DNA of 64,000 bases, taken from positions 13,540,367-13,604,366 of the forward strand of contig CM040446.1 of assembly GCA_022749755.1 (NCBI GenBank), given 5' to 3'. The translations under genes and the position numbers were made by a program. Origin of the DNA: Azadirachta indica (lineage: Eukaryota; Streptophyta; Magnoliopsida; Sapindales; Meliaceae). The notes beneath the pieces were generated by a model. The model ran no database searches. It was given only the letters and a program-made list of their open reading frames with translations, and was not told the origin of the DNA. This document shows positions 1-11,395 of this stretch, in pieces (position 1 is the stretch's first letter; each line of letters opens with the position of its first letter).

Positions 1-1301
1 ATATGGAAGTTTTGTACTATTCTCTAAAGGATTTGCTGCAGCAGGGTTCGAAGAAATCCCAATACTCATTCCAGCTTGTCCAATACTTGCAAAGAAGCAA
101 TTTTTGTCAGTAATGCTCTCTTGAGAACTGCATTGAAGAGTAATACCAGAACTAGAGAACACAACGTCTCTTTTAGTATTTGGAACAACTTGTAAACTTG
201 TTTTCCCCATGAAATTCTTCTAAAATTGTGTAGTTTGATAAAGTAAAGAGTTGATAAGACGCTAATGGGTAGTAAAAGAATAAATTTTAGTGGATCGGTA
301 TGGAACAAATTGGTCAAGTGCGAGTATTTGATGAATAATTACCAATAGACAATAAAAGAATCAGAGATATTCTATAAACAGGGTTACCAGATGCTCCCAT
401 GAACGCCATGAGTAAAGATTCCACCTCTTTCCTTCCTCTCCTCTTCACAGTTGAGCAGAGAAGAGAAGGAAAGGATGTGTTTGCTTAACTCTCCAAAAGG
501 TGCGTCCCTTCGCAAGAGGGAGAAGCTAAATTTCGCTGGGGGTGACGGTGCAACTTTCTTTAACCCTACTAGAAAACAAAATACCTAGTATTTGAAACAG
601 AAACCCTGCGAAACCCTAGTAATTAAATTTATTAACAATATTCACAGGATTGGGAAGGAACGAATGCAGGGATTTGAGGAGCAGTCGGTTGAAATTGACC
701 AATTTTAACAACTCCAACTCCATCTTCAACCGAAGAGGCAGAGATATTTTATTCCAAAATCATTGCTTCACAAAAGTGTTTCGCGGTAAAACTGTTTCTT
801 TAGCTGTAAAGAGTCCCAGACCATTGAAAGCCCAACGTTATTTTCGTACGCAGGCTAATATTGGACAAAAAGGGTTTTTTTATTATCCATTCTTTTCGTC
901 TGCATCTGCTTTCGATTCACTGAACTTTGCAGCTCGTACCACAAGATTCGGATAGAATCTATATGTTCCCTTTTTGGGAGCCTTAATGTTAGATTGTCCA
1001 GACGCACATGTTATTATTTAATTTGTGCCACACGTTCCAATGCTGTGAAGTTCGTTTAACAAGCTCTTATGAATATGAGAGAGCTTCTATAGGGTGCAGC
1101 AGCTAACATGTCATTGTTGATTTTAACAATTTTTCTCTTTTTCAAATAAACTAACTGAATTAAGTTAATAAGATGATGAACGAAGCAAATTTATAAACTC
1201 TGCCGGAACATACGTGACAAATCTCACATGGAATACCTTTTTCTGACAAACTTGTAGATGTAACCAAAAACTCTACAAGCTTACAATAGTAATAATCAAC
1301 T
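1..1301. other. Left edge, no assignable gene; one telo-box-preceded ORF
   Basis: I cannot assign a gene here. Positions 650-955 (+) hold an open frame of 101 codons, rich in basic and aromatic residues, starting MGRNECRDL. It follows an AAACCCTAG telo-box at 611-619, a motif common in 5' leaders of plant translation-related genes. I recognise no domain. It may be a small gene, a first exon or chance. Positions 1-105 (+) also read open into the left edge (ending QFLSVMLS then stop) and could be the tail of a gene outside the window. The rest is AT-rich spacer. Confidence 0.25.
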
Positions 1302-4300
1302 TCATTTGGCCTTTCCTTTCTTAGAAGATCCCTTCATTGCAGACTTCTTGTTAGGTTTCTTCTTTGGTTTCAACTTGCTTGAAGTTGATGAAGACTTCTC
1401 TGGTTCATTTTTCTTCTGTTTGTGTCTGTTTGTCTTTTCTTTCTTCACGTTGTACATGGTAACAGCCTATTTCCAGTCAACATGAGTTCAAATGGTGAGT
1501 GAAATTCCATTTCAAGTCCATGAATTTAACTCCAGATTAAACACTATAAAAAACATTACAAAATGCTTCAACATACCTTATCGACGTTAAGAATCTCATG
1601 TGAATGCTTAGAGATTAGCTTGTTCAGAACTTTATCGGTCTGCTCCTTCTCTCGTGAACCCATCCCTGCCCCTTCCACCACTGGTAGGAACTAATTAAGA
1701 ACAAAGGAAAACAAAATCGTAAATAATTCAAGCATCCCTTTGTGACATTTAGGAAATGTCTGCATTGAAGAATTTGAGTTAGAAGGCAGAAGTGTACAAA
1801 ACCTTGCGGTGCTTTCCTTGGTTTTTAGGAGCCTTTTCTCCAGGTAACTTCCTGTCAAATTTACCCCCACTGGCTGTTGAAGTTGCGGCTATTCCAGCCA
1901 CATCCCCTAGTTCATGTTTGCTAATTTTTTTAGGTGCCGCCCGGGTTCCTGTGATGGGCAAAGCTGTGGCAGCTAATTGAACATGGCTGCAGGGAAGAGT
2001 TTATGCAGGTTATGTTTACAAGACTAGTGAAATGTATTAAGATACAGCTACTTAGAACTGCCTAGACTTATCTTTTTTTTTCCTCTGCATTCAAAAAGGA
2101 AAAGGAAGAAGAAAAATAAAACAAGAAAGTATAATAAAGGAAACGACATTGCCAAAGTTTTAGGACCTGCAGAAAAGAGAGCATGAACTTCCAGCCACAA
2201 ATGCATGCAGTACTGAGGCACAAGGACATTAACTAAAAGTAATTTACAATAATCCCAGTTCAAAACACAGGATTCACAACCTATTATTTCATCTCAAGGA
2301 TCACGCATCCTATCTAAAACCATCTCCACCCTAAAACCTTTTATAAGGTACAAGGTCAGTAAAAAGATGTTGCCCACAGACATATCAGGATAAATACCAA
2401 GTGTTGGTTCCAGGTATCTATTACTAATGGTTATCTACCTGATTCGACAGAAAGTTAAGCGGTTACAGATCAACCACACCTATAGGTACAGAATGCAAGC
2501 GGAATACTTATTTATATATGCAACTTAATATGAATGAAAGTTGACTAAGAGCCCAGAACTAAAACTCAATACCTAATAGCACAATGGGACTAAATGGTAA
2601 GTCCTTATCGAAATATCACTGGAAGCTTGGATTTGATAAGTCTTCATGGCACTCAATGCATTGCAATGCAAAAATATGTGCATGTATTTCTATTGCATGA
2701 CTTATATGAAACCCTAAAAAGAAATAGCAGAGCAAAACCTTGGCAAAGCACCAACTTTGGCAGCTTGTTTCAAGTTCTGCAACTGATTCTTCTCTTGCTT
2801 TTCAACTCGTTTTTTCTTTTCTTCCTTTCTTTTGGCAAAAGGATCCTCCCCGGGCTCTGAAAAATATAGTCATAACACACATATGTCGTTTAGTCACAGG
2901 ATATAGTGGTGTGATATGATTTTCACAAATTTACAATTCCAGAAACAGTAAGTTATTTCACTTTTTTCACTATCTTGCTACTTTCGTTTCATAATATATG
3001 AATGTATTATGCAACATTGCATGTTTAACTACTCACCATCAGTCATCTTGGCCTCAATGATGGGTATATCATTATCATCGTTAACACGATCATATCCATA
3101 GCGACGTTTCCAAGTACCAGTTCGTTCATCCCATACAACCTTGTCTTTCTTACGCTTCTTTATTCCTGCAAGATATTTCAAACTTTTCTATTGGTAACAA
3201 TGCCTCAAAAATACTATTAGATACATAGAGGATATATGCTAAAGATAACTTACCTCTCTTCTGGGCAAACAATTCCCATTTTGTAGGAGGTTTAGGCTTT
3301 GGCAGCTGAAAAAGAAACATTAACTGAGTCCACTCACTGAACATAAGGAATCAGAAACCATGACCTTGAAATTATAAGCTTCACGAAGATGAAGATAGAT
3401 ATTTATTCACTAGCAATGAACACACTTGTACAACTTCAAGTGATCACCAGGGCCAGAAAAAACAATGCATTTTTGTATACTATTAAGCTAATTAGCAAGG
3501 CACAAGAATGAGAGAACATTCTCCATATCATTGTCACCACAAAATAGTTGAAACCCTGGTTCTAATAATGTTCACTTTTGCAGCACCAGATTGGCAGAGA
3601 GCAGGGATAATTGTACAGTTTTCACCCCTCACATTCCTAGACAGTGTTAACCAATGTAGATATGTGTTTTACTCCCATGTAAGAAAACATTTTTCTTTAT
3701 GGATTACTACATATTAAGAATTTTTGTTTGTAAGGACCAGCAGCCAATCAGATGAGTCCTTCAAACAATAGAAAAGCTAAAGACCACCCAAAGTAATAAG
3801 GGATAGTGCTAAAAAACTATTTTTGTACAAAAGCAGCATTGAGCTTCAAATTTCCTGCAACCTTTGTTTTCATTATCATGCTAATACATTTTAGAAAAAA
3901 TCATTTCATTAGAAGCTTATATTATATGTGTACATGAGAGCACAAAAAGCATAGATATGTCATATTAGCAAGTCAAAAAAGAAAAGAAAAGAAAAGTAAA
4001 ACAGACACAAATCAGTAATTTCCAGTTGCATATAAAGTGTGCCCAGGCCTGATACTAGTAATTATAAGCTATACTATTGGCCAATTTTGTGAAAGTTTCC
4101 CACTTTCACTATAGCCAAAGAATGAAAGGATTAAGAATTTTGTTATATATTTAAATAATATACAATTTCAAACAATGAATAGAAAGGACAAGCTTACATG
4201 CTTGGATCGAGGCAATTTTGTCGTAGGTGGAGGTAACTTAACAATGGGTCCTTCTACATCCTCAGTTGAAGGCAAGTTAAAAAGACGATCAGCAATCGCT

Positions 4301-4994
4301 TGAACCAATTTTGTGCCCTCCTGAAGACATTCCTTTACCAGCTCCTCTCTAAGCATATCAAGATTTTTGCATGAAATACAAAATCAAATCTTCATCAAAC
4401 TTAAAAATAGAACATAATTACAACTATGTTTAAACATCACAAAGCATGACTAAACCGGAAAAGAAAGTGAAATCCCATCAATGTTGTTTGCGCTAAGGTC
4501 AAAGTCGTGTTAATGGAGTGTTTTCTAAAAACTGAAATCCTGATGGCTTAAATGATTTTTCTAAAGAAGCTAGACGGGACTACAATTATTTTCATTCATA
4601 TACTAGCAGACAGAAGATTGTCTAACCTAGGAAATAGTACCCTAAAAGGCCCTGATTATAAATTACTAACATACATCAGAGCTCATAAAACAGAAAACCA
4701 AAAGAAACATAACTTCAGCAGAGGAAACACGATAGCCGTAAATCAAACACTTACAGACAGAAAATGGAACCAATTAAAGATGAGCGCCAAAAAACATAAG
4801 CAAGCATAGCCGCTCGCAGTCTCAGAAAAATCAAAATCACAATAGGAGCTTGCGCATAAATGAATATTAAAAAGAAAAAGAAAAGGAAGGATAGAGAAGG
4901 CAAACCTTGAAGAAGGTAAGGATGAGAAGTGGTGAGAAGCGTTGAAAGCCAAGAGATTACCGAGGTCGACTTCATACTGATTTTGAGTCTCCAT
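1302..4994 (-). CDS. RRS1: Ribosome biogenesis regulatory protein RRS1 homolog
   Basis: Nucleolar factor that, in yeast, recruits 5S RNP components to the pre-60S ribosome together with Rpf2. Eight exons (minus): 4994-4906, 4348-4198, 3305-3254, 3165-3037, 2856-2739, 1986-1803, 1690-1577, 1466-1302. Every junction has GT-AG ends and the sum is 1002 nt (333 residues plus stop), in frame throughout. Exon 1 gives [18 protein letters not shown] and exon 2 carries [20 protein letters not shown], both typical of the RRS1 N-terminal half. Exons 3-4 give [18 protein letters not shown] and the basic stretch [20 protein letters not shown], the family hallmark. The C-terminus is very Lys/Ser-rich, ending KKGKAK, as expected for a nucleolar protein. 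Length fits plant RRS1 (a little over 300 residues). An AAACCCT box lies just upstream. No defect seen. Confidence 0.95.
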
Positions 4995-5017
4995 AACTAG
5001 AGCAGTTACCAGTTCTC

Positions 5018-5024
5018 AGGGTTT
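5018..5024 (-). promoter_or_regulatory. Short telo-box (AAACCCT) upstream of RRS1
   Basis: On the minus strand AAACCCT lies 24 bases upstream of the RRS1 start codon. Short interstitial telomere motifs near the start are common in plant ribosomal-protein and ribosome-biogenesis genes. The position fits; function is inferred. Confidence 0.4.
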
Positions 5025-5044
5025 ATGTAGGCACGCTATATAAA

Positions 5045-6137
5045 CGATGGTGCCCGACAGTGTCTTAAAGCCACGGCGTCGTTTCTAGGGGTTTTTTAAT
5101 TTTTTTGCGAATATAACTAACTTTTCGGGGTCAATTATAATTATAGCCAATTTCTGAATTTCAATAGTGCTTAGCTAGATATATCCTATTTGGACCAAAA
5201 TGTCCATCATACTTGTTTTTTCTTTTACTAGATGTTTGTTTATTCACTCAAAAATCAACACATTTTACTATCTTAAATGGAGAAGTGATCTATCCTCTTA
5301 TTAAAACATAGTCACATTACTTTTTATATTATTAAATTAATCTATTATATAGACTAGACACTTGATTTGAATTAGATTGCATATAATTCAATTGACATGA
5401 ACTTAAAAATAAATATAAAGCATTTTTATCTAATTTCGGTATATTTGGAGTTTGGCTTAAAAAACTATGAATCTTAAAAGTTGGCAAAAATTAAAATTGG
5501 CCCAAAATTTGTGTGTAAACTGCAAAAAGTTTGGGCAAGTGGGTGGTGTACAATTACCGAAATACCCAAAAAAGCCCTGTTTGAAAAATCGGTCAACAAC
5601 TCCAAATATTTTTAACGAGAAAATTAATTAAAATATCTTAAAATTAAGCTGAATTTTTAACAATACTTACTGTTTAAAATCTGTTATAAAAATGACTCAT
5701 TTAAATTTTTTTAAATGAAAATATCTTTAATGAAAGTAAATATTAGTCATTTTTAAAAATTTTTTTTTTGAAAAATATTTTAATTCAATCAAATTATTTT
5801 TTATATAAATTTTAAATACTAATTATTTAAAAAAAATTGAATTCCAATTTTGGTTAATGTAGAAAATCTCCCGATATTGACCGCACCACGCCACGCTGAA
5901 CAAAAATATCTAAGTATCCAAACACATCCCAATAAATCAGCACTATTCTATTATTCACAACAACAATAAGTTTAACCAGGACGACAATTCCATTCCGAAG
6001 ACACTTCTCCCTTTCTCCCAACAACAATAATCAATCCTCAAATCGCTGAGCTCTGAACCACTCAATATCAAATCGCTGTATTATTTAGATCTCTTATTCA
6101 CACTCTATACCATGATCGGATCACCCACACTAAATTA
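5045..6137. other. AT-rich intergenic spacer between divergent genes
   Basis: Spacer between the divergently transcribed RRS1 and J-protein genes, so both promoters should lie here. It is AT-rich with homopolymer runs (for example 5760-5830). No gene, RNA gene or clear repeat seen. Confidence 0.5.
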
Positions 6138-6151
6138 TTAGGGTTAGGGTT
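6138..6151 (+). promoter_or_regulatory. Double telo-box in the J-protein 5' leader
   Basis: TTAGGGTTAGGGTT, two telomere units in a row, sits 28 bases before the start codon of the J-protein gene. It probably lies in the 5' untranslated leader. Such motifs often mark housekeeping promoters in plants. Confidence 0.45.
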
Positions 6152-6178
6152 CGTGTCCGTGTTTTTCCAATTTTCAGC

Positions 6179-7252
6179 ATGGATGGGAACAAAGACGACG
6201 CCTTGAAATGTCTCGGAATCGGAAAAGAGGCGCTTGAATCGGGAGATCGAGCGCGTGCCCTCAAATTCCTCACGAAAGCTCAACGCCTCGACCCCTCTCT
6301 CCCAGTTCACGACCTCATCTCATCCATCGAGTCCGAACCCAACACAAAACCTAACGGCCCGTCCGTACAGGCTAATTCCAAGCCCTCCGATCAATCAACG
6401 CTCCGTCAGCGTGGCCCGGCCACTGGCGCATCCTCATCAACGTCATCTACTGCTGCATACACCGAAGAGCAAATCGCGATCGTGAGACAGATTAAGAAAA
6501 AGAAAGATTATTACGACATTTTAGGGGTTGAAAAATCTTGTTCGGTCGAAGATGTACGGAAAGCGTATCGAAAACTATCGCTGAAAGTTCATCCCGATAA
6601 GAACAAAGCTCCAGGCGCTGAAGAAGCGTTTAAAGCGGTCTCGAAGGCGTTTCAGTGTTTGAGCAATGAAGATAATCGAAGAAAATACGATGTTTGCGGA
6701 TCAGACGAGCCAGTTTATCAGCCTCGGGCACATAGTCGGGCTGCCCACGGGTTTGGCGGATACTACGATGCGGATATCGATGCAGAGGAGATATTTAGAA
6801 ACTTTTTCTTTGGGGGAATGCCACCAGCGACCAGAACTCAGTTTAGACATTTTAACTTCGGTCCTGGTATGGGCACTAGAACGGCTGATGATCATGGGTC
6901 TGGTGGGTTTAATTTACGGACGTTGATTCAGTTATTGCCGGTGATTCTGATCATTCTATTGCAGTTTTTGCCATCTTCTGAGCCAATTTATGCCCTGTCG
7001 AGATCGTACCCTTATGAGTACAAGTTCACAACTCAGAGAGGGGTGAACTATTATGTCAAATCTAGCAGGTTTGAGCAGGATTATCCTATGAATAGTGTGG
7101 AGAGAGGTAGGCTTGAAAAGCAGGTTGAGAAGGATTATTTTACTATTCTTGCACAGAATTGTCGTTTAGAGATTCAGCGTCAGCAGTGGGGTTTTATAAA
7201 GGAGACTCCCCATTGTGACATGTGGCGGAAGTTTCAGGATACGCCAGCTTGA
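6179..7252 (+). CDS. DNAJB12/14-type J-domain co-chaperone, ER membrane
   Basis: Intronless 357-residue Hsp40 co-chaperone of the DNAJB12/DNAJB14 type (plant relatives are named chaperone protein dnaJ 49). It stimulates Hsp70 ATPase and is expected in the ER membrane with the J domain facing the cytosol. Residues 1-50 form a short helical N-terminal domain ([19 protein letters not shown]), followed by a Ser/Thr-rich linker. The J domain spans about 110-171, with DYYDILGV at its start and the HPD tripeptide at 138-140. A Gly/Phe-rich stretch follows. One hydrophobic segment at about 247-264 ([16 protein letters not shown]) is the membrane anchor. The remaining ~90 residues match the DUF1977 tail of this group. 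Start chosen at the first ATG after the telo-box leader. A GT right after the stop codon and a TCTCTGCAG near 8396 may bound a 3'-UTR intron. Confidence 0.93.
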   Translation: MDGNKDDALKCLGIGKEALESGDRARALKFLTKAQRLDPSLPVHDLISSIESEPNTKPNGPSVQANSKPSDQSTLRQRGPATGASSSTSSTAAYTEEQIAIVRQIKKKKDYYDILGVEKSCSVEDVRKAYRKLSLKVHPDKNKAPGAEEAFKAVSKAFQCLSNEDNRRKYDVCGSDEPVYQPRAHSRAAHGFGGYYDADIDAEEIFRNFFFGGMPPATRTQFRHFNFGPGMGTRTADDHGSGGFNLRTLIQLLPVILIILLQFLPSSEPIYALSRSYPYEYKFTTQRGVNYYVKSSRFEQDYPMNSVERGRLEKQVEKDYFTILAQNCRLEIQRQQWGFIKETPHCDMWRKFQDTPA

Positions 7253-8596
7253 TTCAAGCAATCAAGGTATTAAGCCATCTTCCTTGATTTTATGTGCAAA
7301 ATTTTATGCTTGATTGGTAATGCTAGTTAAGCTTCCTTTTGTTTGAATCTGTTAATAACTGTAAGTGTGCAAATTCAGACTTGGATGTTTCTTTTACTTT
7401 GAAGCAGTCAGATTTTATACATTTACCTTTGTATGCTTGATGGGATCCTCTTCCCTGTGCATGCATGCTTTTATGTTTCTATGTTTATATGTTGAGATGT
7501 TCTGTGTTTGTTTAATCTGATAAGCTTATTGTAGTGATTTGCATGAAGCCTTCGTTGTGCTGCATTGACATATACAGTAATCAAATAATAGATGTAACAT
7601 TTGGTTTGCCGAAAAAATGAAGCAAAGCTGAACTGCCAGAGTTTTCTGACCTCAGTTCTAACTCCCAAAATGTTCTCTACCAATTAATTCAAAAGTTTCT
7701 TAAGGCTACCCTCATACAGAAATTGTGCATCTTTCTCGCAGGATGAAATTGTCTTATTGTAGTCTTGTTCAGTATGTTTCAAGAACATATCAAGTTACAC
7801 ATTATTAACTTCAACTAGTTATTCTACGATGAATTGGGTGTAGGGCTGTTACTGTTTTGCTTTCACTGAGGTGGATTGAATATGTAATCAGGGCTATGAA
7901 ATTTTAATTAGATTATTTGCTTTTATCCTTTTGATGTAGCTAATTTAGATGCATGGAGGCTTGACTTGTGGGTTTGCAATTATCTTCTTTTGCAGATTGC
8001 TTATTTGGTGTTTCTTATCCAACATTTAAAACCATTCCTCATTTTGAAGACCACATGGAGCATTTGGGATGCACTCAAGAGATTGAGGATACGATGGTTG
8101 TGATTCTTACATATATATTATCAAATCTGGCTCTTGTCTATGCCTTGCACACCTTTAGTTCACAAATCTTCTGCTACAAACTATTGGTATCTTATACATG
8201 CACAATGACCTTTTTCATAGAAAGGCTTGCGTCTAACTCTGGCTTTGATTGGCGGCTGCAATCTATGCATGAGTACGGATGCAAAAGTTGCAAGATTGAT
8301 ATTTACATTACATATTAATAATGTAGAACGTTATCTTTTATATCCTCTGCTTTTATGTATTTGAACCAATCATGTTTTTTGATTTACTCTCTGCAGAATG
8401 ATTCATTTAAATTGACAAGCTCATGTTGATCTGATCAAATGCCTTCACACTGTGTGTGAGGTTTTTTGCCAGGGTTCAGTTGTCCACACACTATCAGCTT
8501 GTACTCTTTGATAAAGTATATTGACATAGATAATATAAGCGCAATATTAAATTCTTGTTGATTTTGGTTTGCAAATTTTATTTTATTTTTATTTTA
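7253..8596 (+). other. Probable 3' UTR and spacer after the J-protein gene
   Basis: Mixed-composition DNA without an assignable gene. GTATTAAG at about 7267 and CTCTGCAG at about 8396 could bound an intron in the 3' UTR. A short open frame at 7968-8318 would lie inside it and shows no recognisable domain. Confidence 0.3.
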
Positions 8597-8597
8597 G

Positions 8598-8922
8598 GAT
8601 AATTTTGGCTAACTACTTAACTTATTTTATTGTGATACAAGTAGTATTATGATGTTATATTATAGTTCAAAAATATGGCAAATATCTCAACAATAGGCTA
8701 TACAATCGTAATGTTTTTGCACAAAAACTTAATTGAAAGAATATGATTATTATGTTTTTAATTTTGTCACGTAACATAAAATTATAAAATATTTTTAATA
8801 TACTTTGTTATAGAGGACGCTGAGGTACTTGTTATTTTTATAAATTGTAATGTAACATTCTAATATTTATTGTATCGCAATAAAATATTATTAAAAGTTG
8901 AGTAATTATATAAAATTATATC
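8598..8922. mobile_element. MITE-like element with long imperfect inverted arms
   Basis: The left arm (about 8598-8692) and the reverse complement of the right arm (about 8808-8922) align over roughly 90-100 bases with scattered mismatches. Shared blocks include ATTTTATTGYGATACAA, ATGTTAYATTA and AAAAATA. There is no coding capacity between the arms. This fits a non-autonomous DNA transposon relic. Related sequence recurs at 9450-9820. Confidence 0.5.
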
Positions 8923-9439
8923 AAAAAAAATTAAAATTTTGAAATATATTTAAAAAAAATTTACCTTAAATTTTTAATTAGATTCAAAATTTTAATTTTT
9001 AGTTCCTTAAAGATTTTTGCAATTCTACTACCACTAGCAATTGCTTGCCATGTCGCGAATATTGCTGGTCACTAATGATTTCAAAGTGACGAAAAAGATT
9101 TGGCTATAAGAGTAAAAGGAATGACATTGGTTAACAGTAAATTTAATGATGATTTTTAAAAGAGCGTAAGAAGTTAATTAGTGAATGATTTGGAATTTAA
9201 AGGAAGGAAAAGAGAGAAAAAAGAGAATGCTTTGTGAAGGAGAATTAAGAAAGAGAAAAAAGTTGAACTTTTCTTCTCTATGCATTGAAAAGAAAAATAG
9301 ATGGAATGTTTTTCAACTAAGATAATAAATAAACTTTAAGATGAAGTCAAGTTTATATTAAATTGAAATAATAACATTTGTATTTATAAATTTTTTAATT
9401 TGTATCTCTAAACTTTTTGATAAAAAGTAAAAAAAAAAA

Positions 9440-9820
9440 ATAATTTTTCTTTTGAATTTTAACGAAAAGATAATTTTACCCTCTTACCGTTAAATTTAAT
9501 TTTTTTTAAATAAACTTTACGAATTTGTACCTTATTAAGATATTTGTAATCTTTATCAACTATAATATAGCGTGCTAATATTTATTATATCACAATGATA
9601 TATTGTCTAAAGTTAAGTAGTCTGATAAAATAATTTCTTTTTATTTATCGAAAAGACTATTTTACCCTCTTACGTTAAATTTTTTTAAACGGACGTTACG
9701 AATTTGTAACTCATTAAGACATTTGTCATTTTTCTAAACTACAATATAACATCAAAATACTTGTATTACAATAAAATATAGCTTAAAATTGAGTAGTCAA
9801 TAAAAAATATCTCTTTTATA
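9440..9820. repeat. Two diverged direct repeats of the 8.6-kb element's arm
   Basis: Units at about 9450-9640 and 9641-9815 repeat each other. Both have GAAAAGA then ATTTTACCCTCTTAC, then TTACGAATTTGTA, ATTAAGA, ATTTGT, and an AT-rich end with TAAAATT/TAAAGTT then GAGTAGT or AAGTAGT. The second half of each resembles the right arm of the 8598-8922 element. Confidence 0.45.
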
Positions 9821-10194
9821 TATTAAACAGAAACTCACTGGTACATTTTTCTTTGGTATTTAAAGAAGACAAGTCGTCCCCTTCAAGACAACTTGAGGAG
9901 CGAAGTTTTATTTGATAACGAGGGATTCGAATTAAGATATTTATTGATTATTTATTTTAGATAGATTATTCTAGGGTGATTTGTACGCCATTTGTTATGA
10001 TTGTGGACTGTTGATATTGGAAGCATCTCAAAGGACACCGAGCTTAGTGAGAACTAAAAAATTGTGGGGTCTTCTGTGATTTTCAATACGATGTAAATAG
10101 CAGTAAATGTTCTAAAGCTACTTAATGATTATAATTATGCTATTTAATGGGGATTGACTACATACATTTAATGCATTGTCATATGAATTTGGAT

Positions 10195-10455
10195 TCAGTC
10201 ATAATCTTTTTTATTCTATACTTTAAAAATTTATTCACATGTGGTATGATTAAAAATAGAAGGTTGAGATTGTATTTTAAAAATTTTTACCAATTAACCA
10301 CCACAATTTATTGTATCAAAAAGTAAAAAAAAATTTAGAATTAATTGATAAAAGTTTTTAAAATGCAATCTCAACCTTTTATTTTTAGTCATGTCACATG
10401 TCAATGGATTGTGAAAAGTTTAGGATAGAAAAAAACATAGCTAAATCCAAGTTCT
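10195..10455. mobile_element. MITE with ~105-bp terminal inverted repeats
   Basis: The left arm starting GAATTTGGATTCAGTCATAA and the reverse complement of the right arm ending at 10455 (GAACTTGGATTTAGCTATG) align across about 105 bases, including the nearly identical block AGGTTGAGATTGYATTTTAAAAA. A loop of about 40-50 bases carries no frame. The outer limits are uncertain by several bases. Confidence 0.6.
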
Positions 10456-11395
10456 TGTCAGGTACATCTAAAATCAAAATTTGGAATTTTGCATCTGGTG
10501 CTTCTAGTAGTGTTTCAATCTTTGTGTTCACTATTTTAAGTATAATGTTTAAGTTTACAATTTTGCACATAAATTTTCAAATTTAACATTACAATTGAGT
10601 GAACATTTTGTTACATTATATGTAACATAGCCATTAAGTTACAAAAGTTCTTTGGGAAGAAACGTGTTTCAGCCTTGCCCGTAATATTTGTCTCATGGGT
10701 TTTCCACTGATACGTGGATAGAGATATTTCTATTATAAAAGCAGATAACACACACGTCCCCCAAGTAACAGTACATATCTTATTGTAAATAATTTCACCC
10801 CCAAAATTTAGTAGATATTTGATTGTAAAGAGTTGTCATAGATATTTAGTTGTAAATATCAGTAGGTTATAATGTTGTAATACTGAAAAAAGAAAAAATA
10901 GTTGTAAAAGTTAATTATGCTATGAAGACCAAGCTTATGATAAATGTTAGCGAGCAATTAGGAATGGAGGCTTTGCAGTTAGAATAAAAAAAATGATTGA
11001 AAATTCTGTTTGGTACCGTTGGTTGAAGTCTCTAGGTGAAACTGACATCCTCAGTGTTACTAATTGCTTCGTGTGAAGTGGTAGAAGGTTATTCCACGAG
11101 AGGACTTACCGTCAACACTTTGACAAGAAGTACTGCATGGAGAGACTATTAAGGATTGTCTTATGGACAGCAGAAGCAAAAGCAATATATAATACAACTA
11201 ATGATAAATAAATATGTTCTAGTGCCGTTGAGTGCTAGTCTACAAAACGGTACAATATACCCAACATTTTCCTTTTTTGTAATAAAAGAATATCTCCAGG
11301 TGATCGAGCTCGTATTGATCTTTTTCCACGTTTTGAATAGAAAATTTTGTATTGTCTAAATTATTTCTGGTGACTTGAAAACCAGTAGCGTGCCC
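10456..11395. other. Spacer before the 3' end of SEC11
   Basis: AT-rich spacer. Positions 10910-11170 have more balanced composition and read partly like protein (SVWYRWLKSLGETDILSVTN in one frame) but contain stops, and I cannot assign a family. Confidence 0.25.

Noticed and set aside
7968..8318. 116-codon open frame (+) starting MGLQLSSFADCLF
   Set aside because: Lies in the probable 3'-UTR intron of the J-protein gene, has no recognisable domain and no supporting leader.
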